Below, in pieces: positions 1-5,317 of a stretch of 6,144 bases of DNA. The notes below the pieces were generated by a model that ran no database searches, had not been told where the DNA came from, and saw only the letters and a list, made by a program, of their open reading frames with translations. This stretch comes from Bacillota bacterium (GTDB taxonomy: Bacteria; Bacillota_E; Symbiobacteriia; JAMDAP01), in assembly GCA_023484675.1 (NCBI GenBank), contig JAMDAP010000117.1:1-6144 (forward strand), in the 5' to 3' direction. Position numbers and translations under genes: made by a program. The first letter of the stretch is position 1. Each line of letters starts with the position of its first letter.

Positions 1-32
1 TTCCTGGCTTGCTTCCCGTGGTAGGATGACAT
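1..32 (-). CDS. start of an unidentified gene running off the left edge
   Basis: On the minus strand an ATG at 32-30 opens a frame that stays open to the window edge, giving only ten residues (MSSYHGKQAR), too few to identify. The support is a perfect Shine-Dalgarno, AAAGGAGG at 52-45, with a somewhat long 12-nt spacer to the ATG; no other start codon lies between them. The gene would follow the SLH protein gene on the same strand after a 167-nt gap. Its ribosome binding site is buried in the hairpin at 33-98, so translation is probably regulated. Whether the frame continues to the left cannot be seen. Confidence 0.42.
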   Translation of the reverse strand, partial: MSSYHGKQAR

Positions 33-98
33 AGGTGGCGGTTTCCTCCTTTGCTGTGCATCCCCGTTATACCAAACGGGGGCTGGAGGCCGCCACCT
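33..98 (-). promoter_or_regulatory. nested hairpin sequestering a Shine-Dalgarno (candidate riboswitch platform or RNA thermometer)
   Basis: Three nested arms pair perfectly. The outer stem is 9 bp (33-41 with 90-98). After a 3-nt TTT bulge comes a 5-bp CCTCC/GGAGG stem (45-49 with 85-89). An asymmetric internal loop follows, then a 7-bp apical stem (62-68 with 75-81) with a 6-nt loop. Read on the minus strand, the GGAGG in the middle stem is the core of the Shine-Dalgarno of the gene starting at 32, and the outer stem ends directly before its ATG. Folding would therefore hide the ribosome binding site. I do not recognise it as a known riboswitch class. It could also be a plain palindromic repeat or a terminator-like structure, though no T-run follows on either strand. 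Confidence 0.5.
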
Positions 99-130
99 TC
101 AAATTCCACGATTTTCGGGACGATCCCTAC

Positions 131-162
131 AAAAACCCCGCCGGCGTTAACGTCAGTGGGGT
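131..162 (-). terminator. possible weak intrinsic terminator of the SLH protein gene
   Basis: About 40 nt after the SLH gene stop, the minus strand reads ACCCC, a spacer of about 20 nt containing the palindromes CGTTAACG and GCCGGC, then GGGGT running into a TTTTT tract. The main stem is only about 5 bp with a large loop, so it is a weak candidate. Position and T-tract are right for ending the SLH transcript. Confidence 0.35.
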
Positions 163-199
163 GCTTCGTGTTTTGCTCCGCAAGAGCGAAACCGCAAGA

Positions 200-2032
200 C
201 TACTCCCGATCCGTAAACGTGACAACGATGGCGCTGGCGTTGAAGACGTCCCCGCTGGTGGTCCCGGCCACCATCACCCGGTCACCCACCGCCAGATTCG
301 CAAAGCCGGCAACGTCGGCATTCTTGACGACGATGGTGCCTGCCGCCATTCTGACCACCTTGCGCGCGGCGCCATTTGGTGCCACGGGCTGGTCGGTGAT
401 CGCCAGCGTGATCTCGCGCCGCGTGGCGTTAATGGCTACGATCACCCCGCTGAGCTCCTGCAGGTACTCCTTGTTGCTGAGAACCACAGTCGTCGCCCGG
501 TTGCCGGACGCGCTCAGCTCCATGTAGGCACCCAGCGGCACGTCGGAAATGCCGAGGGTCCGTGTACCCTGGCGAATGGGCACGTTCGCGGGAATCAGGA
601 AGACCTGTTCCGGGGCGCTGCCGGCGGTCACGCCGATGGCCGGTGCCGTAGCCGACACCACCACCGAGGTCACAAAACCACGAACCGTGCGGCTGATGCT
701 GCTAGCGTTGATCTCGGTGGCCCTGTCGTTGACCAGGGTCAGGGAGACCCGATCGCCCACCCACAGGTCGTCGTTGGAGGCGGAACGGCCGTCCTTACGC
801 ACCGCCACGGCGGTGGAAGCCAGCGTGTAGGTGACGTTGCTGCCCCCCGCACTCAGGGTGATGGTTCCGCTGCCTACAGGGAAGGCTGCGGCAAGGTCAC
901 CCGTCACGCTGCGACTGTCAGCGGTGGCGTTGATTTCCGTCACCTGCTCGTCCGCCAGGGTAAGCTGGACCCGGTCTCCAACGAGGAGATCATCCGCCGA
1001 TGCCAGGCGCCCGTCCCGACGAATCACCACCGAACCCGAGGCCAGCGGGTAGGTGACCCGGGTACTGGAGACGGTCAGGGTAATGGCACGGCTGCCCGAA
1101 TCCAGCCACAGGGCAAGGTTGCCCGTTACCGTGCGGCTGGAGGCCGCGTCCGCTTCCAGGTACCCGTAGCCCCCGGCCGGGTCGCGCACAGCGACGATCC
1201 GGTCTCCTGCACGAATGGAACTGAAACTGGACGAAGCACCGTTCCGCACCACCCAGGCTCCCTGGTTAGGATACAGGGTGGAACTGCGCCCGTCCTTCAA
1301 GGTGAGCTCCAGGCGGGGTGAGCCGCCCAGGATCACCTCATCCACCGTTCCAACCAGGTCTTGATTATCCAGTCCATTGTCCTGCAAGCCATCCAGACGG
1401 TCCAGGAGGGCCGCGATCTCGCCTCGGGTAACCGTATCCAGAGGGCGGAAAGTCGTCGACCCATCTCCCTTGAACAATCCCTTGCCAGCTGCCACAGTCA
1501 CGTAGCCTCGGGCCCACTGGGGGATGGCAAAGGCATCGACGAAAACGGGCAGCCTGGCGGTCTGCTTGGCCTCTGTCTCCAAGCCCAGGGCCCGGACCAT
1601 CCAAACCGCCACCTGGTATCGCAGGGCGGGATCGCCCGGCCGGAAGTTCGCCAGGTCCCCGTCGTCCAGCAGGCCCAGGGCGATGGCGTAGTTCATGTAC
1701 CCCCTGGCCCAGCTGGGGAGTTGCTGGTAGCCTACCACGCCCGTGGGCGCTTCCAGGCTGGCCCGTGCCTGACTGTCCAGCCCCTCGGCCCGAACCAGCA
1801 TCACCGCCAGTTCCAACCGGCTTACGGCCCGGCCCGGCTCAAACCGCCCCTCCCCCGTTCCCTGCAGCACACCCTTCAGGTTCATCTTAAGGATGGAGGA
1901 CTCGGCCCAGTGCCCGGCGGCATCGGAGAAATAGGCAGCGGCCTCGGCCCTGTGGGCCGGTGCCGCAGCAGCAACGGATGCCAGGACCGCCCCTGCCAGA
2001 GTCAGGCTCAGAATTCGTTTCGCTATCGTCAC
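200..2032 (-). CDS. secreted SLH-domain cell-surface protein with C-terminal beta-rich repeats
   Basis: This 610-residue exported protein is probably anchored to the cell wall or its secondary polymers by SLH domains. Residues 1-33 form a signal peptide: basic Lys5/Arg6, a hydrophobic stretch at about 7-24, and an Ala-rich cleavage region. Three SLH domains follow at about 34-86, 103-151 and 163-215, each with a W-A/aromatic start and a late F-x-P then R-x-E/Q pattern (RFEPG and SRLE; NFRPG and RYQ; TFRPL and TRGE). Residues 226-608 hold about five beta-rich repeats with G-D-R-V/I motifs, recalling the DUF5666-type fold; that family call is inference. There is no catalytic motif. The start is GTG at 2032: an in-frame TGA lies 9 nt upstream and AGGGGTGAT precedes it. 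Its role may be structural or in envelope attachment. Confidence 0.9.
   Translation of the reverse strand: MTIAKRILSLTLAGAVLASVAAAAPAHRAEAAAYFSDAAGHWAESSILKMNLKGVLQGTGEGRFEPGRAVSRLELAVMLVRAEGLDSQARASLEAPTGVVGYQQLPSWARGYMNYAIALGLLDDGDLANFRPGDPALRYQVAVWMVRALGLETEAKQTARLPVFVDAFAIPQWARGYVTVAAGKGLFKGDGSTTFRPLDTVTRGEIAALLDRLDGLQDNGLDNQDLVGTVDEVILGGSPRLELTLKDGRSSTLYPNQGAWVVRNGASSSFSSIRAGDRIVAVRDPAGGYGYLEADAASSRTVTGNLALWLDSGSRAITLTVSSTRVTYPLASGSVVIRRDGRLASADDLLVGDRVQLTLADEQVTEINATADSRSVTGDLAAAFPVGSGTITLSAGGSNVTYTLASTAVAVRKDGRSASNDDLWVGDRVSLTLVNDRATEINASSISRTVRGFVTSVVVSATAPAIGVTAGSAPEQVFLIPANVPIRQGTRTLGISDVPLGAYMELSASGNRATTVVLSNKEYLQELSGVIVAINATRREITLAITDQPVAPNGAARKVVRMAAGTIVVKNADVAGFANLAVGDRVMVAGTTSGDVFNASAIVVTFTDRE
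209..1357 (-). repeat. five tandem repeats of about 74 codons within the SLH protein
   Basis: In protein coordinates the units are about 226-298, 299-372, 373-446, 447-521 and 525-608. The second and third (1138-917 and 916-695) are both exactly 74 residues and match at 41 of 74 positions by my count. They share SRxVTG at the start, VTYxLAS, DGRxAS, DDLxVGDRV and TEINA at the end. The first, fourth and fifth are diverged but keep the G-x-V opening and, in the first and fifth, a late GDR(V/I). The adjoining pair implies a fairly recent in-frame duplication. Confidence 0.75.
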
Positions 2033-2345
2033 GTCACATCACCCCTACAGTACCTTCGGTCGTTCCTGGTGACTTCTGGGTTACGGCCCACAAGCCCTTC
2101 ATTGGTTGCTAATGAGCTTTTCGATCCAGTCCACCAAGGCCCGAGCGTACGTCCGTCGAATCCGAGCCTTGTTCCCGTTGGTAAAGCAGAAAGAAGACCA
2201 GAGGAGCTGGAAATGCCCCTCTGGTCATGCCTCCTCGCCGGTCAAAGCTGCGGCGGCAGGCCTGCATCTGGACAAGAATACGACCCATTCGTCGTATCAT
2301 CGAGGAGCTGGGCGGGGCCACCCCTGCCGCGGATAAGCCTTATGC
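2033..2345 (-). other. 313-bp intergenic stretch with several hairpins, possible SLH leader
   Basis: No convincing gene lies here. On the minus strand, in order, it holds: a copy of CCAGCTCCTC (2311-2302); a 7-bp hairpin ATACGAC/GTCGTAT with a 6-nt loop (2297-2278); a 10-bp palindrome GCAGGCCTGC (2265-2256); CGAGGAG (2237-2231), which can pair with CTCCTCG at 2307-2301; then the strong terminator, whose 3' arm includes a second copy of CCAGCTCCTC (2210-2201). No clear -35/-10 pair was found for the SLH gene. The stretch may be just the end of the toxin transcript, or an attenuator-like leader for the SLH gene. Confidence 0.4.
2183..2226 (-). terminator. strong intrinsic terminator after the toxin-antitoxin genes
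   Basis: A 12-bp stem (2215-2226 with 2196-2207, one G-U pair) closes a 7-nt loop. It is followed on the minus strand by a T-rich tract, TTCTTTCT. There is no T-tract on the plus-strand side, so it acts on leftward transcription. It sits about 120 nt after the toxin stop and 150 nt before the SLH gene start, so it separates the two units unless it works as an attenuator for the latter. Confidence 0.75.
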
Positions 2346-2663
2346 CTAACTCTCTTCTTCGTCGAACCGTCCTTCGATCAGGCCGTAGATCTCGTCCTTG
2401 TCACGCTTGCCAACACCCAAGATGACTACCTTGCCAGGGTTCACCTGCCAAACGATCCGGAGGCGTTTGTCATTCACGTAAGTCTTGCGGCATCCCGCAA
2501 GGTTTCTTCCCAGAGGCTCGCCAACCAGTGGGTGGTCGCGAATCTTGACAAGTTGTGCCAGGACTTTCTTCTTGACGGACCCGTCGAGTCGTGTGACTTC
2601 ATCCCAGGCGAAGCGCTTGAAAGTCAGCTTCAGACTAGTCGGGGTCGATGCCTCGGAGCTCAT
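2346..2663 (-). CDS. RelE/ParE-superfamily toxin of a type II toxin-antitoxin pair
   Basis: A 105-residue protein with the RelE-like layout: a first strand (LKLTFKRFAW), a helical pair at about 20-45, then strands through TYVNDKRLRIVWQV and VVILGVGKRDKDEIY. RelE toxins cleave mRNA at the ribosome until bound by their antitoxin. Arg67, Arg87 and Tyr93 keep the same spacing (20 and 6 residues) as Arg61, Arg81 and Tyr87 of E. coli RelE; that equivalence is my inference. The ATG start at 2663 overlaps the antitoxin end by 29 nt and has GGAGGG 11 nt upstream. It gives about ten residues before the first strand, longer than usual; a CTG at residue 11 would begin almost exactly at the antitoxin stop. 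Overlap implies translational coupling. A ParE-like gyrase poison is less likely, given the residue pattern. Confidence 0.83.
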   Translation of the reverse strand: MSSEASTPTSLKLTFKRFAWDEVTRLDGSVKKKVLAQLVKIRDHPLVGEPLGRNLAGCRKTYVNDKRLRIVWQVNPGKVVILGVGKRDKDEIYGLIEGRFDEEES

Positions 2664-2949
2664 CTTCGGTCAGGCCCTCCTTGCGCAGCAGGACCTCCAG
2701 GTCGCCAACCTCGGGCTCCTCGCGCCGGGCCTTGACCAGCTTGTCACTGGCGAGGTATTCCACCAGTTCCTCAAGCTCAAGCAGTCTCTCATAGTCTTCA
2801 ATGCCGATGAGAACCGCCTCAATTTCATTGTTACGGGTGACGAAGAGGCGTTCGAGTCCTCGGCTGGCGCGATCGAGATACTCGGCGAACCGGCGGCCCA
2901 TGTCCGTACTGGAGATCATCTGGCTGCGGCTTAGTCTCAGAGTGGCCAC
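2635..2949 (-). CDS. Phd/YefM-family antitoxin
   Basis: About 104 residues. The N-terminal part (LRLSRSQMISSTDMGRRFAEYL, through VTRNNEIEAVLIGIEDYERL) has the Phd/YefM fold pattern that dimerises, binds the operator and usually represses its own operon. The acidic C-terminal tail from about residue 60 on should wrap and neutralise the RelE-type toxin encoded directly downstream, with a 29-nt overlap. I chose the GTG at 2949 because GAGGAGGG lies 8 nt upstream and the family core begins right after it. A tandem ATG at 2982-2977 is the alternative: it adds 11 residues and has only a weak GGGGA site. No clear operator palindrome was found. Confidence 0.83.
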   Translation of the reverse strand: MATLRLSRSQMISSTDMGRRFAEYLDRASRGLERLFVTRNNEIEAVLIGIEDYERLLELEELVEYLASDKLVKARREEPEVGDLEVLLRKEGLTEDELRGIDPD

Positions 2950-3003
2950 GGCGCCGCCCTCCTCAGCGGTCACATGCATCATCTTGCATCCCCACTTATC
3001 TTC

Positions 3004-3135
3004 TTACAGGATTTCCCGTTCATCTTGATTGGGCCACCATTGTTGCGGAGGAACCAGGTCCCCATCCTTGATCTGAGGCCCTTTGTCTCCTCTTATTGTT
3101 TGCCTGTCGGGATGTGCACACCACAGGAGTTTCAT
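3004..3135 (-). CDS. small unrecognised ORF (43 aa) leading the toxin-antitoxin operon
   Basis: The frame starts MKLLWCAHPDRQT and ends PPQQWWPNQDEREIL, then TAA. It is polar, with three tryptophans, one cysteine and no membrane segment. I recognise no family. The ATG lies 19 nt past the -10 of the promoter at 3155-3183, so the leader would be only about 12 nt, and no good Shine-Dalgarno is present. The stop is 21 nt from the upstream antitoxin ATG. Its codon use is less GC-biased at third positions than that of the ABC genes. It may be a real small protein, a leader peptide, or chance. The frame is also open upstream to 3228, but a start there would precede the promoter. Confidence 0.35.
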   Translation of the reverse strand: MKLLWCAHPDRQTIRGDKGPQIKDGDLVPPQQWWPNQDEREIL

Positions 3136-3154
3136 CCGTGGCTGATCAAGTCTT

Positions 3155-3183
3155 ATTATGCGTATGATTGCCCGTGCCGTCAA
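3155..3183 (-). promoter_or_regulatory. sigma-A-type promoter for the small ORF and toxin-antitoxin genes
   Basis: On the minus strand TTGACG (3183-3178) is followed by a 17-nt spacer and CATAAT (3160-3155). Each hexamer has five of six consensus bases. Seven A residues (3196-3190) lie 6 nt upstream of the -35, like an UP element. Transcription would start near 3148, just before the 43-codon ORF, and reach the antitoxin and toxin. Confidence 0.7.
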
Positions 3184-3222
3184 GCGCACTTTTTTTACGC
3201 ACTCACCTTCCCTTCCAGAAAC

Positions 3223-3348
3223 CTGCACGGGCGCCTCTCGCCGAAGGGAGTCGCCAGCCGCGCCGAGGCTGCAGCCATGCTCGGCCGCATGATCGACTTC
3301 ATGGAAGGCGAGAACGTGACGCGTTGCGGATCTACTTCATCTGGCTGA
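3223..3348 (+). pseudogene. relic of an SLH domain, C-terminal fragment
   Basis: Plus-strand frame 1 reads HGRLSPKGVASRAEAAAMLG then RMIDFM, a very good match to the second half of an SLH domain (L-S-P-x-G, then S/T-R-A-E-A-A-x-M-L). Nothing SLH-like precedes it: the first half of the domain, the rest of the protein, and any start or ribosome binding site are missing. After about residue 28 the match ends, and a TGA follows at 3346-3348. The relic runs against the surrounding genes and overlaps the last codons of the Yip1-family gene. It looks like the truncated 3' end of a second SLH gene, broken at about 3220, where the DNA also becomes less GC-rich. Confidence 0.6.
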
Positions 3349-4063
3349 GCCCCAACGCCACAAAGCCCATGGTGATGCCGTAGCGGACCAGCCACAGCGG
3401 CACGTTGATGTAAGCCGACTTCCGCGTCGGGAAGTCCATGGCCACGGCGTAGCCGATCGTGAGCAAAACCAGGGCCCAGATGCTGAAGGGGTCAAGCAGG
3501 GAAAGGAAGTAGTACAGGCCGGTCCCGACCGACTCCTTTGGCAGCACCAGGGCCAGGCTGGTGCTGACCGTCTGCAGGGCGCTGGCCGGGGTGGTCAGGA
3601 TCATCAGCCCCTTGATGATCGTGCCCGCGATGGAGACCGGCACCGAAGCGTACATCGCCGCCGACCAGACCTGCAGGAAGGAGCCGTTGCCGCCGGCCAT
3701 GGTGCCGATGATGGAGAGGATGCCGGCCAGAATCAGGGTGCCCACCGCCACGGCCACGAGGGCCGTGAGCGGCACGGTTACATAGCTGATCACGGCGATG
3801 GTGCGCCGCAGGACCTCGGGGTCCGTCCCGGGCGCTTTGGCGAGGGCCTGCTGCAGGCCAATCTCAAGGCTCTTTGGCAGGGCCGCCAACCCAGCGAGCG
3901 TACCGATCAGCCAGAGCACCAGCAAGGGCTGCCACCAGGCAGGCCGGGCGCGGAGCGCCTCGAAGGTGGCGCGCGGTTCGGTCGTCACGCTGAAGAGCAT
4001 GGCCCAAGGGCTTCTGCGGGGGACGGGGGCCTCCGTCGGCGGGGTCAGGACCGGGGTGGACAT
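3332..4063 (-). CDS. Yip1-family integral membrane protein
   Basis: A 243-residue polytopic membrane protein. A Pro-rich cytoplasmic N-terminus leads to the typical opening of bacterial Yip1-domain proteins (FSVTTEPRATFEALRARPAWWQP, residues 24-46). About five membrane segments follow, at 46-62, 94-120, 135-157, 183-208 and 221-240. The LDPFSIWALVLLTIGYA stretch at 190-206 is also characteristic. Bacterial members have no firmly known biochemical role. The gene follows the MacB-like permease by 51 nt with no terminator between, and GAGGAG lies 10 nt before the ATG, so it is probably the last gene of the export operon and may help assemble or modulate the transporter. The Yip1 assignment is from recalled family pattern. 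Confidence 0.83.
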   Translation of the reverse strand: MSTPVLTPPTEAPVPRRSPWAMLFSVTTEPRATFEALRARPAWWQPLLVLWLIGTLAGLAALPKSLEIGLQQALAKAPGTDPEVLRRTIAVISYVTVPLTALVAVAVGTLILAGILSIIGTMAGGNGSFLQVWSAAMYASVPVSIAGTIIKGLMILTTPASALQTVSTSLALVLPKESVGTGLYYFLSLLDPFSIWALVLLTIGYAVAMDFPTRKSAYINVPLWLVRYGITMGFVALGLSQMK

Positions 4064-4114
4064 CGCTCAGTCTCTCCTCTCTCATCTCGAGCCGGCAGTA
4101 GGACGCCAGGAACC

Positions 4115-5317
4115 TTACTCGTAGCGCAAAGCGTCGATCGGGTCCAGGCGCGACGCCTTGTTGGCAGGGTAAACGCCAAAGACGATACCCACCAGCAAGG
4201 AGAAGAAGAAGGCCAGGGCCACGGACCAGGCGGAGATGAGCCCGGGCAGGTGGGCCAGCTTGCTTATCAGGAACACCAGCACGCCGCCGAACAGGATGCC
4301 GATGAGGCCGCCCACCACCGACACCACCACCGCCTCAATCAGGAACTGCCAGAGCAGGTCCTGGCGGGTGGCGCCGATGGCCTTGCGCAGGCCGATCTCC
4401 CGGGTGCGCTCGGTCACCGACACCAACATGATATTCATGATGCCGATGCCGCCGACCAGCAGGGCGATGGCCGCCACACCCGCCACCACGGAGGTGAGGA
4501 TGTTGGTCACCGACTTGACGGCCTTGAGGGTACTCTCCATGCTCTGGGCCTCGAACTTGCCGGGGCCGCGGCGTCGGTCCATGGTGGCCTGCATGCCCTT
4601 GACCACCTGGTCGGCTTTCGCTGCGCTCTCAGGCAGGGCCCAGACGATGGTGATGTCCTTGGTGCCGACGATGCGCTGCATGGTGGTGTAGGGGATGTAG
4701 ACGTTGTACTTGGCGTTGGCATTGTCGCCGGACATGGCCATCAGGCCGGTGGCGTTCTCCATGACCCCGACAACCGTGTACGGCATGCCGTCAATGTGAA
4801 TGGTCCGGCCCACGCCCTTGCTCTTGCCGAAGAACTTCTCATTGACACCGGAACCAATGACCGCCACCTTGGCCGAACCCTCCACGTCCGTCCTGCTCAG
4901 GAAGCGGCCCGCCTCCACCTTGACGTTGCGGGTGGTTCCATAGCCGTCGGACACGCCGAGCACGCCCACGTCCAGGTTTTCACTGCCGTGTTTGACGGTG
5001 TTGTTGGAGCGGATCTCCGGTGAAAGGTCCTTGATGCCGGGAACCTCGGCCAGTGCCTTGACGTCCCCGGGCTTGAGCAGCTCCATCTTGGTGAAGTCCA
5101 TGGAGCGGGACGGGTCAAACTTCGGCGCCACCCAGGTGATCCCTGCGCCAATCCCCTGAATCTCGTTGACGACCATGGCCTGGCCTCCCTGGCCGATGGC
5201 CACCACGGCGATGACTGCGCCCACGCCGATGATGATGCCCAGCATGGTGAGGAAGGAGCGCATCTTGTTGGCGCGCAAGGCGTCGAAGGCGATGGCGAAG
5301 CTCTCGAAGAAACTCAC
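4115..5317 (-). CDS. MacB/FtsX-type ABC transporter permease
   Basis: At 400 residues this has the standard length and layout of a MacB-type permease without a fused ATPase. A first membrane helix (about 21-43) lies in the hallmark NKMRSFLTMLGIIIGVGAVI. A large extracytoplasmic MacB_PCD domain spans about 45-270. The FtsX domain has helices at about 274-298, 323-350 and 362-382, including GGIGIMNIMLVSVTERTREIGLRKAIGAT and the terminal YPANKASRLDPIDALRYE. Such permeases work as dimers in a mechanotransmission cycle with an adaptor protein, exporting peptides, lipoproteins or drugs; the substrate is unknown here. The start is a GTG whose first bases overlap the ATPase stop (GTGA). GGAGGT lies 9 nt upstream, inside the ATPase gene, so the two are translationally coupled. 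Confidence 0.95.
   Translation of the reverse strand: MSFFESFAIAFDALRANKMRSFLTMLGIIIGVGAVIAVVAIGQGGQAMVVNEIQGIGAGITWVAPKFDPSRSMDFTKMELLKPGDVKALAEVPGIKDLSPEIRSNNTVKHGSENLDVGVLGVSDGYGTTRNVKVEAGRFLSRTDVEGSAKVAVIGSGVNEKFFGKSKGVGRTIHIDGMPYTVVGVMENATGLMAMSGDNANAKYNVYIPYTTMQRIVGTKDITIVWALPESAAKADQVVKGMQATMDRRRGPGKFEAQSMESTLKAVKSVTNILTSVVAGVAAIALLVGGIGIMNIMLVSVTERTREIGLRKAIGATRQDLLWQFLIEAVVVSVVGGLIGILFGGVLVFLISKLAHLPGLISAWSVALAFFFSLLVGIVFGVYPANKASRLDPIDALRYE

Noticed and set aside
35..1321. Long plus-strand open frame (428 codons) opposite the SLH gene
   Set aside because: It is antisense to a gene with a signal peptide, SLH domains and repeats. Its translation is His/Gly/Arg-rich low-complexity sequence, as expected of a high-GC shadow frame. 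The same applies to the plus-strand frame at 1361-2425.
2109..2321. 70-codon minus-strand ORF in the intergenic stretch
   Set aside because: It spans the strong terminator hairpin and the inverted repeats, has no good ribosome binding site, and shows no protein-family pattern.
2311..2331. T-box-like string AGGGGTGGCCCCGCC on the minus strand
   Set aside because: It resembles the T-box consensus in part, but it lies about 80 nt before the terminator rather than overlapping it. There is no room for Stem I because the toxin gene is directly upstream, and the downstream gene is not aminoacyl-tRNA related.
3169..3196. Possible plus-strand terminator (GTGC/GCAC before seven T)
   Set aside because: The stem is only 4 bp and no plus-strand gene precedes it. 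The A/T tract is better explained as an upstream element of the minus-strand promoter.
3004..3228. 74-codon version of the small ORF starting at 3228
   Set aside because: Its start lies upstream of the good promoter at 3155-3183, and its N-terminal part is antisense to the SLH relic. The 43-codon form from 3135 fits the promoter better.
4250..5023. Plus-strand open frame of 257 codons opposite the permease gene
   Set aside because: The translation is dominated by His, Asp and Gly with no domain pattern, and the minus strand has hallmark MacB/FtsX motifs. The frame at 5335-5841 is rejected for the same reason against the ATPase.
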